DNA of 5,226 nt from Holophagales bacterium UBA5704. GTDB taxonomy: Bacteria > Acidobacteriota > Thermoanaerobaculia > Multivoradales > UBA5704. The stretch lies in assembly GCA_002420005.1 (NCBI GenBank), contig DIHE01000129.1:1-5226 (forward strand), given 5' to 3'. The notes below the pieces were generated by a model, which saw nothing but the letters and a program-made list of their open reading frames with translations, did not search any database and was not told the DNA's origin. Positions 1-4,732 of the stretch are shown one piece after another (position 1 is the stretch's first letter; the number at the start of each line of letters is the position of its first letter). A program made the position numbers and the translations under genes.

Positions 1-48
1 CTCTCCGAAGGTCTCTCCAAGGGGCTCGCCGAAGGGCTCTCCAGGGGG
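1..48 (+). repeat. 12-bp tandem repeat, 4 visible copies
   Basis: Four consecutive 12-mers start at 1, 13, 25 and 37, with consensus CTCTCCGAAGGG and one to three differences per copy. Each encodes Leu-(Ser/Ala)-(Glu/Lys/Arg)-Gly in frame with the protein. The array probably continues to the left of the window. Such in-frame repeats can expand or contract by slippage without breaking the frame. Confidence 0.85.
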
Positions 49-225
49 CGCACGGAGGAGGCGGCGCGGGCGGTGCTGACCGTTCTTCGGGTTCGTGGCA
101 TTCCTGTCTCCGACGGCGCCCGCGAGCGCATCCTGGCCCAGAAGGACCCGGAGCGACTGGAGCGCTGGCTGGAGAAGGCCGCCGTCGCCGCTTCGGTGGC
201 CGCGGTTCTCGACGAGCCGAACTGA
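1..225 (+). CDS. C-terminal part of an Rpn/PD-(D/E)XK-type putative transposase or nuclease family protein (5' end outside window)
   Basis: The frame is open from base 1 and ends at TGA 223-225, giving the last 74 residues. Residues 1-16 are four copies of a tetrapeptide (LSEG, LSKG, LAEG, LSRG). A charged helix follows (RTEEAARAVLTVLRVRG), then a tail containing IPVSDGARERILA and ERLERWLEKA and ending VLDEPN. From family memory, a G-[KR/E]-rich repeat followed by 'LxxRGxPVSxxxRxRILxxxDxxxLxxWLxxAxxAxSxxxxL' is the usual C-terminus of many uncharacterised proteins annotated as Rpn-like recombination-promoting nuclease or putative transposase. The catalytic PD-(D/E)XK part would lie upstream and is not visible, so nuclease activity cannot be judged. 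The gene converges on ada, with 34 bp between the two stop codons. Function is inferred from the tail only; the family call is moderate, while the reading frame itself is convincing. Confidence 0.7.
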   Translation, partial: LSEGLSKGLAEGLSRGRTEEAARAVLTVLRVRGIPVSDGARERILAQKDPERLERWLEKAAVAASVAAVLDEPN

Positions 226-253
226 TTCCCGTCCTCCCTCCGTTTGATCTGGA

Positions 254-270
254 GCGGAATCAGGTTCCGC
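254..270. terminator. Short hairpin between convergent genes; possible weak bidirectional terminator
   Basis: GCGGAA (254-259) and TTCCGC (265-270) form a perfect 6-bp inverted repeat with a 5-nt loop. It covers the ada stop codon and lies 28 bp after the stop of the rightward gene. Neither side has a T tract, so a rho-independent terminator is not well supported. The position between two converging stop codons is the main argument for it. Confidence 0.25.
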
Positions 271-814
271 CCTGTCGGGCACCCCGGCGGCGCCCCGGTG
301 GCTCACCGAAAGCTCGTTGGAACGCCTCCCGGAACCCGCTGTGCGAGCCATATCCGCTCTCGAAGACAACGGAATCCAGCTCGGCGCCTTCCTGGACGCG
401 CTGCAAGGCCCAGGCGAGGCGGCGGGCGCGGTTGAAGGCCTGGAAGGTCATGCCGTAGCGCCGCAGGAAAAACCGGCGCACTGTCGCCGGATCGATACCG
501 CGGGCTTTCAGGTCGATGTCGGTGAGGCGTGCGGTCGGGTCCCGCTCGATCTCCGCCAGCAGCTGAGAGGCCCAGGCGGGGCGGTCTACCGGTTCCAGGG
601 GATGACAGCGCTTGCAGGGACGGTAGCCGGCGTGCAGGGCGGACTGGGCGGTCGGGAAATATTCGACGTTCTTCGGCAGCGGCTTGCGGGCCGGACAGGT
701 CGGGCGGCAGAAGATGGCGGTCGTGCGGACTCCCAGAAAGAAGACGCCGTCGTAGGAGGCGTCCCGGGTGAGGTAGGCCTTTTCCATCTCGGTGTTCGAG
801 GGCAGGTGGCTCAT
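260..814 (-). CDS. adaA: Ada-type methylphosphotriester-DNA methyltransferase / AraC-family regulator (two-domain AdaA form)
   Basis: The 184-residue protein has an N-terminal Ada zinc domain (about residues 10-75) and an AraC-type double HTH (about 80-175). The four zinc ligands are C36, C40, C67 and C70 (FCRPTC and PCKRC), with the same spacing as Cys38/42/69/72 of E. coli Ada. C36 matches the cysteine that accepts a methyl group from DNA phosphotriesters. The second HTH holds the AraC signature SGYGSHSGFREAF (153-165) ending FGEPPGR. The protein stops ten residues later, so the O6-methylguanine methyltransferase domain of E. coli Ada is absent, as in Bacillus AdaA. By family knowledge, methylation turns the protein into a transcription activator of alkylation-repair genes. 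The ATG at 814 is chosen because AGGAAGG lies 5 nt upstream (820-826); the next Met is residue 10. The gene starts 15 bp after the stop of the PEP-mutase-like gene and is probably co-transcribed with it. The start of the neighbouring gene's tail leaves no room for a frameshifted third domain. Confidence 0.92.
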   Translation of the reverse strand: MSHLPSNTEMEKAYLTRDASYDGVFFLGVRTTAIFCRPTCPARKPLPKNVEYFPTAQSALHAGYRPCKRCHPLEPVDRPAWASQLLAEIERDPTARLTDIDLKARGIDPATVRRFFLRRYGMTFQAFNRARRLAWALQRVQEGAELDSVVFESGYGSHSGFREAFQRAFGEPPGRRRGARQGGT

Positions 815-829
815 GGCGGCCTTCCTGCA

Positions 830-1654
830 TCAGGTGCGCGCGAACATCCCGTTGGCCTCCCCGAAGGGCAGGCCGTTCTCCAGCGCGCGATAGGTGCCGT
901 GCTCGAGCAGTTCCCGGGCGGCCTGCTGCGTCGTCCCGAGCGCCGCCAGCGCGAGCGCCGGGCCGAGGCTCACGCGGGCGACGCCGAGCTGTCCGAGCTC
1001 GGCGATGGTGGGGGATCCCGGTTTGGCCATGATGTTCACCGGGCCGGCGATGGCGCGCACCAGGGCGGCGATGGTCTCCGCGTCGAGCACGCCCGGCACG
1101 AAGACACAATCCGCCCCCGCCTCCCGGTAGAGGTTGGCCCGCCGCACCGCCTCGGCGAAGCGCGTTTCCGGTGCGCCCACCTGGAAGAGGTACACGTCCG
1201 TGCGGGCGTTGAGGACCAGATCGTCTCCCGCGGCCCGGGCCGCCCGGATGCGCTTGGCCTGGATCTCCGGCGCCAACAGCAGCTCTCCGCCGTGCCCCGG
1301 CGAATCCTCCAGGTTGATGCCCACTGCGCCGGCATCCAGCACACCCCGCACGGTTTCTGCCACGTCCTCGGCAGAGCCCTCTCCATAGCCTCCCTCGACG
1401 TCTGCCGTGACCGGGACCTCGACCACGCGCGTGATGGAGCGGATCACCTGAATCATCTCGTCCCGGCGTAGCGTCTGGCCGTCGCCGCGTCCGAAGACCC
1501 AGGAGACGGCCGCGCTGGTGGTGGCGATCGCCTCCGCTCCGGCCAGCTCGATGACGCGGGCGCTGGCCGCGTCCCAGGCGTTCGGCAGGACCAGGGGTCG
1601 CTTGGTGTGCAAGCGGCGGAAGTGGGCGGCTCGATCTCGCTGGCTTGGGGTCAT
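830..1654 (-). CDS. Isocitrate lyase / phosphoenolpyruvate mutase superfamily protein
   Basis: The 274-residue protein begins MTPSQRDRAAHFRRLH and carries the superfamily TIM-barrel hallmarks. These are LPNAWDAASA (23-32), a Mg-binding segment TADVEGGYG (83-91, with D85 and E87), INLEDSPG (113-120) and LNARTDVY (148-155, with R151). C-terminal parts IMAKPGSPTIAELGQLGVARVS (208-229) are also typical. Length and motifs match the bacterial 'PEP phosphonomutase and related enzymes' group. The KKCGH-type catalytic loop of isocitrate and 2-methylisocitrate lyases is missing; that position reads EDSPGHGGELL, with no Cys. The classical PEP mutase EDK..PK.NS loop is also absent. The substrate is therefore unknown, though C-C or C-P chemistry on a small 2-oxo-acid is likely. 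Its ATG at 1654 is preferred over upstream in-frame starts because a GGAGGAG site sits 5 nt before it and homology begins right after it. It is the first gene of a unit with ada. Confidence 0.88.
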   Translation of the reverse strand: MTPSQRDRAAHFRRLHTKRPLVLPNAWDAASARVIELAGAEAIATTSAAVSWVFGRGDGQTLRRDEMIQVIRSITRVVEVPVTADVEGGYGEGSAEDVAETVRGVLDAGAVGINLEDSPGHGGELLLAPEIQAKRIRAARAAGDDLVLNARTDVYLFQVGAPETRFAEAVRRANLYREAGADCVFVPGVLDAETIAALVRAIAGPVNIMAKPGSPTIAELGQLGVARVSLGPALALAALGTTQQAARELLEHGTYRALENGLPFGEANGMFART

Positions 1655-1659
1655 GGCGT

Positions 1660-1666
1660 CTCCTCC
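1660..1666 (-). promoter_or_regulatory. Shine-Dalgarno site fixing the start of the PEP-mutase-like gene
   Basis: Read on the minus strand this is GGAGGAG, 5 nt before ATG 1654-1652. It rules out the longer reading that stays open to about 1933, whose extra N-terminus is arginine-rich and unlike the family. Confidence 0.8.
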
Positions 1667-1680
1667 AGAGGGCGAAGCGG

Positions 1681-1710
1681 AGTCTACCCGCCGCGACGAA
1701 CCGCGTTCCA
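1681..1710 (-). promoter_or_regulatory. Weak candidate sigma-70 promoter for the PEP-mutase-like gene / ada unit
   Basis: On the minus strand, TGGAAC (1710-1705; 3 of 6 matches to the -35 box) is followed by 18 bp and TAGACT (1686-1681; 4 of 6 matches to the -10 box). Transcription would start about 20 nt before the ATG, leaving room for the GGAGGAG site. The match is poor and could be chance. No clear Ada-binding element was found beside it. Confidence 0.2.
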
Positions 1711-1926
1711 CCGATTTCCGGACGTGGATGTCGCCGGCTCCAAGCCGCCGCGAGGTCCTTGTCCAGGTTTTCTGCTCCTGCCGTGGTGGCCGCGTGCTCG
1801 TGACGCCTGCGCAGAAATCGGGACATCCGCTGCCCAGACTCGTGGACTTCATGCGCACTGTGTGCCGCTGCGCTCGAAACACGGAGCTCCCCGGCGGGCG
1901 ATGCTCTCTCCCGGGGTGACGACGAA

Positions 1927-1956
1927 TTGACACGATTGCGACAGCGTTCCTAGAAT
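1927..1956 (+). promoter_or_regulatory. Near-consensus sigma-70 promoter of the amylase-malK-malE operon
   Basis: TTGACA (1927-1932, 6 of 6 to consensus), an 18-bp spacer, then TAGAAT (1951-1956, 5 of 6). Predicted transcription start is near 1963, giving a leader of about 44 nt to the CTG start at 2007. A 5-bp inverted repeat, CGATT (1933-1937) and AATCG (1954-1958), spans the spacer and -10 box and might bind a regulator, but it is short. A full -35 match is unusual in such GC-rich DNA, which raises confidence. Confidence 0.75.
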
Positions 1957-1991
1957 CGAGCCCGTCAGGCAGGAAACGCAGGTCTCAGGAT

Positions 1992-2000
1992 GGGAGGAGG
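1992..2000 (+). promoter_or_regulatory. Strong Shine-Dalgarno site supporting the CTG start of the amylase
   Basis: GGGAGGAGG at 1992-2000 lies 6 nt before CTG 2007-2009. No ATG, GTG or TTG lies at a suitable distance in the amylase frame. This site is the main evidence that translation begins at 2007. Confidence 0.7.
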
Positions 2001-2006
2001 TTTCCG

Positions 2007-3578
2007 CTGAAGGCACTCTGGAACAGGCAGGGCAGGACCCTGTCTACGGCTCTCACGTTCGCGGTTTTCTTCGGCTGCATCGGATGCGGCAGGCCGGCGA
2101 CGCCTGTGCGGACGGCTCCGGACGCAGCTCAGGCGGCCCCCGTGGTTGCGGCTCCGGTCACCGTGCAGCCGCACGAGCGCTGGGACGACGCCATCCTCTA
2201 CTTCGTCGTGCTCGACCGCTTCGCCGACGGCGACCCGGCCAACAACCAGGGGGTGGACCGAGCCGCCAAGGGCACGTTCCACGGCGGCGATCTGCGCGGT
2301 CTGCGCGGGCAGCTCGACGAGCTGGCCGGGTTGGGGGTCACCGCGCTGTGGATCACCCCGGTGGTCGCGAACATCCCCGGCTTCGTCACCGGCGCCGGCT
2401 TCCCCGACTGGGGCTATCACGGCTACTGGGCGGACGACTTCTATGCCATGGACCGCCGCTTCGGCGACGAGGCGGAGCTCAAGGCGCTGGTGGACGACGC
2501 CCATGCCCGCGGCATCAAGGTCCTCCTCGACGTGGTCTACAACCACGCCGGCTACGACTCGGCCTACACCAAGGACCCCAGATACCGCGGCTGGCTGCGC
2601 ACCGAGGGGCTGGGGACGTGCGGACAGGACGACATCACCTCCTGCGTCTCCGGGCTTCCCGATTTCAAGACCGAGCTTCCCGAGGTGCGGGACTACCTCT
2701 TGAAGGCGCAGATCGACCGCGCGAAGCGGGCCGGCCTCGACGGCTTCCGCCTGGACACGGTCAAGCACGTCACCCACGACTTCTGGCAAGAGCACCGGCG
2801 CCGGGTCGATGCGGAGCTGGGCGAGGACTTCTTCCTGATCGGCGAGGTCTGGGGCGGCGACGCCCAGTCGCTCGACCCCTGGTTCGCCGGGGGCGAGATG
2901 GACGCCGGTTTCGACTTTTCCTTCCAGGGCAACGCCCTCGCCTGGGTGCAGGGGCGCGGCCGGACGATCGCCTTCGACCGCTATCTCAAGTCGCGCGAGA
3001 AGGTGCGGGAGGGCTACCTGCTCTCCCCCTACCTCTCCTCGCACGACGTGCCGGGCGCCCTCTTCCAGCTCGGCGGTGACCGTGCGCTCTTCCGGCTGGC
3101 GGCGATCCTCCAGCTCACCGCGCGGGGGGTGCCGACGATCTACTACGGCGAGGAGGTGGGACGCCCGGGCGGCGACTGGCCGGAGAACCGCAGCGACATG
3201 CCGTGGGGCGACCGCAAGATCCAGCCCGGCGCGGGCAAGCCGCGGGACGAGGCGCTGCGCGCCGACTACCAGAAGCTGATCGCCATCCGCCGCGCCCACA
3301 AGGCGCTCTCGCGCGGGCTGCATACGAGCTTGTCGAGCGACGGGGACCTGCTCGTCTTCCTGCGGCGCGACGAGGCGAGCGGCGACGCGGTGGTGGTGGC
3401 GGTGAACCGGGGGACGGCGCCGGCGACGGCGGGCTTTGCACCGCCCGCCGAGTGGGGCACGGAGGCGGTCGAGGACGCCTGGAGCGGCGAGAGCATCCCG
3501 CGCTCCGGCGACCGGATCGAGATCACCGTGGCGCCGCGCGAGGCCCGCATTCTCACCGCGAGCCGAAAAACTACCTGA
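2007..3578 (+). CDS. GH13 alpha-amylase family glycoside hydrolase, probable envelope lipoprotein
   Basis: From CTG 2007 the product has 523 residues and hydrolyses (by family) alpha-1,4-glucosidic bonds of starch, glycogen or maltodextrins. Residues 1-27 form a signal peptide: n-region with K2, R7 and R10, hydrophobic stretch TALTFAVFF, then GCIGC with C27 (or C24) as candidate lipidated cysteine. A Pro/Ala linker to about 53 follows. The GH13 barrel shows region I DVVYNH (D175, N179, H180), region II GFRLDTVKH with nucleophile D250, region III IGEVWG with acid/base E280, and region IV SSHD with H346 and D347. WGYHGYW and DTVKHVTHDFW resemble classical alpha-amylases. C205 and C213 could form a disulfide, fitting an exported enzyme. 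A C-terminal beta domain runs from about 435. A GTG at 2106 would start the frame but drops the whole signal peptide and lacks a good ribosome site. First gene of the operon; 54 bp separate it from malK. Exact specificity (alpha-amylase, neopullulanase, maltogenic) is uncertain. Confidence 0.9.
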   Translation: MKALWNRQGRTLSTALTFAVFFGCIGCGRPATPVRTAPDAAQAAPVVAAPVTVQPHERWDDAILYFVVLDRFADGDPANNQGVDRAAKGTFHGGDLRGLRGQLDELAGLGVTALWITPVVANIPGFVTGAGFPDWGYHGYWADDFYAMDRRFGDEAELKALVDDAHARGIKVLLDVVYNHAGYDSAYTKDPRYRGWLRTEGLGTCGQDDITSCVSGLPDFKTELPEVRDYLLKAQIDRAKRAGLDGFRLDTVKHVTHDFWQEHRRRVDAELGEDFFLIGEVWGGDAQSLDPWFAGGEMDAGFDFSFQGNALAWVQGRGRTIAFDRYLKSREKVREGYLLSPYLSSHDVPGALFQLGGDRALFRLAAILQLTARGVPTIYYGEEVGRPGGDWPENRSDMPWGDRKIQPGAGKPRDEALRADYQKLIAIRRAHKALSRGLHTSLSSDGDLLVFLRRDEASGDAVVVAVNRGTAPATAGFAPPAEWGTEAVEDAWSGESIPRSGDRIEITVAPREARILTASRKTT

Positions 3579-3580
3579 AC

Positions 3581-3605
3581 GGACGGGGCGAAATTCGCCC
3601 CGTTC
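3581..3605 (+). other. Intercistronic hairpin between amylase and malK
   Basis: GGACGGGGCG (3581-3590) pairs with CGCCCCGTTC (3596-3605) around an AAATT loop: ten pairs, nine Watson-Crick and one G-U. It begins 2 nt after the amylase stop. No T tract follows, so it is not a standard intrinsic terminator. It more likely protects the upstream mRNA end after processing, or causes partial termination between the genes. The malK ribosome site GGGAGGA (3620-3626) lies outside the stem. Confidence 0.6.
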
Positions 3606-3632
3606 CGATAGGAAAGGCTGGGAGGACGTCAA

Positions 3633-4724
3633 ATGGCCGAGGTGATCCTCGACAAGATCCGCAAAGCGTACGGTGAGAACGTCGTCATCGAGAGCCTGGA
3701 CCTCGCGATCAAGGACGAGGAGTTCATGGTCCTCGTCGGTCCCTCCGGCTGCGGCAAGTCGACGGCGCTGCGCATGATCGCCGGCCTGGAGGAGATCAGC
3801 GGGGGTACCGTCTCGATCGGCGGCCGGGTGGTCAACGACGTGGCGCCGAAGGACCGCGACATCGCCATGGTCTTCCAGAGCTACGCGCTCTATCCGCACA
3901 TGACGGTGCGCGAGAACCTGGAGTTCGGCCTCAAGATCCGCAAGACCCCGCGCGAGGAAATGAACCGCCGGGTCGACGAGGCGGCCCAGATCCTGGGGAT
4001 CACCGAGTTCCTGGACCGCAAGCCGAAGCAGCTCTCGGGCGGCCAGCGGCAGCGCGTGGCGGTGGGGCGCGCCATCGTGCGCAAGCCCGCCGTCTTCCTG
4101 TTCGACGAGCCGCTGTCGAACCTGGACGCCAAGCTGCGGGTGCAGATGCGCGCCGAGATCTCGCGGCTCCAGAAGGCGCTCAAGACGACCACCGTCTACG
4201 TGACCCACGATCAGGTCGAGGCGATGACCATGGGGCATCGCATCGCCATCATGCGCCTGGGCAAGCTGCAGCAGGTCGGCACGCCGCTGGAGGTCTACGA
4301 GCAGCCGGCCAACCTGTTCGTCGCCGGCTTCATCGGCACGCCGCCGATGAACTTCATCCCCGGCACCCTGGCGGATGGCGGCGCCACCGTGGTGGCCTCC
4401 GGTTTCCGGCTCGCGGTGCCGGAGAGCTGGCGCGCCGCCACCGCGCGGCACGACGGCAAGAAGGTCGTCCTCGGCATCCGCCCGGAGAACATCCGCGAGG
4501 AGGCCCGCGGCGGTGCCACGGTCCAGGTCACCGCGAAGGTCGAGTTCGTCGAGCCGCTGGGGCACGAGGTCATCGTGCACGGCCGGGTCGGCGACGACCT
4601 GATGGTCGCTAAGACCGATCCGCACCGCAGCCCCCAGATGGGCATGGACTTCCCGCTGGTCATCGAGGCCGACGCGATCCACCTGTTCGACGCCGCGACC
4701 GAGCAGAGGCTCACCGTTTCCTAG
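3633..4724 (+). CDS. malK: MalK/UgpC/MsmK-type sugar ABC transporter ATP-binding protein
   Basis: A 363-residue ATPase that would power maltodextrin import from the cytoplasmic face of the inner membrane, working as a dimer. All ATPase motifs are intact: Walker A GPSGCGKST (36-44), Q-loop FQSY (Q82), signature LSGGQ (134-138), Walker B VFLFDEP (154-160, D158/E159), D-loop SNLD (162-165) and switch histidine THD (H192). The C-terminal half is the TOBE/OB regulatory region typical of the MalK subfamily, with IGTPPMNF (234-241), GIRPENI (281-287) and HLFDAATEQRL near the end. Length matches the family (about 360-370). ATG 3633 has GGGAGGA 6 nt upstream. The malE-like gene follows after 8 bp, its ribosome site overlapping this stop codon, so the two are translationally close. 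Members of this subfamily can serve several sugars; the maltose call rests on the amylase and MalE-like neighbours. The E. coli-type MalT and EIIA-Glc control surfaces were not assessed. Confidence 0.93.
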   Translation: MAEVILDKIRKAYGENVVIESLDLAIKDEEFMVLVGPSGCGKSTALRMIAGLEEISGGTVSIGGRVVNDVAPKDRDIAMVFQSYALYPHMTVRENLEFGLKIRKTPREEMNRRVDEAAQILGITEFLDRKPKQLSGGQRQRVAVGRAIVRKPAVFLFDEPLSNLDAKLRVQMRAEISRLQKALKTTTVYVTHDQVEAMTMGHRIAIMRLGKLQQVGTPLEVYEQPANLFVAGFIGTPPMNFIPGTLADGGATVVASGFRLAVPESWRAATARHDGKKVVLGIRPENIREEARGGATVQVTAKVEFVEPLGHEVIVHGRVGDDLMVAKTDPHRSPQMGMDFPLVIEADAIHLFDAATEQRLTVS

Positions 4725-4732
4725 GAGATCTC

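Larger units (their letters stand above)
1655..2006. other. Divergent intergenic region between the PEP-mutase-like gene and the amylase operon
   Basis: About 350 bp without a convincing gene. Both strands have open frames here, but their translations are Arg/Pro/Ser-rich, match nothing I recognise and lack placed ribosome sites. The region holds the minus-strand start signals on its left and the strong rightward promoter and leader on its right. CCCCGG and CCGGGG near 1889-1916 form a loose inverted repeat just upstream of the rightward -35 box. I could not identify a known maltose-type operator. Confidence 0.7.

Noticed and set aside
317..1471. 384-codon plus-strand frame antisense to ada and the PEP-mutase-like gene
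   Set aside because: No domain, and it overlaps two well-supported minus-strand genes completely.
303..1826. 507-codon minus-strand frame across the PEP-mutase-like gene and ada
   Set aside because: Arg/Gly/Pro-rich translation with no recognisable motif, and out of frame with both real genes on the same strand.
1865..1885. Possible Ada-binding element (minus strand CGAGCGCA, resembling AAAGCGCA)
   Set aside because: It matches only 6 of 8 bases, is more than 200 bp from the start codon and has no promoter at the right distance.
1887..1918. CCCCGG...CCGGGG inverted repeat as an operator or terminator
   Set aside because: Six pairs with a loop of about 20 nt in GC-rich DNA is easily chance, and no T tract follows.
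1607..1930. Plus-strand small ORF(s) in the divergent intergenic region
   Set aside because: They begin inside the PEP-mutase-like gene on the opposite strand, have no ribosome site I can place, and have no recognisable protein.
1655..1933. N-terminal extension of the PEP-mutase-like protein by 93 residues
   Set aside because: The added sequence is unlike the family, while ATG 1654 has an ideal GGAGGAG site and begins at the usual family N-terminus.
2106..3578. GTG 2106 as the amylase start
   Set aside because: It lies after a clear signal-peptide-like segment in the same frame, lacks a good ribosome site, and would leave a 143-nt leader. Kept only as the alternative start.
1965..4682. Very long minus-strand open frame (905 codons) antisense to amylase and malK
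   Set aside because: Its translation is Arg/Asp/Val/Leu-rich low-complexity sequence with no domain. It mirrors two clear plus-strand genes with intact catalytic motifs; such shadows are common in high-GC DNA.
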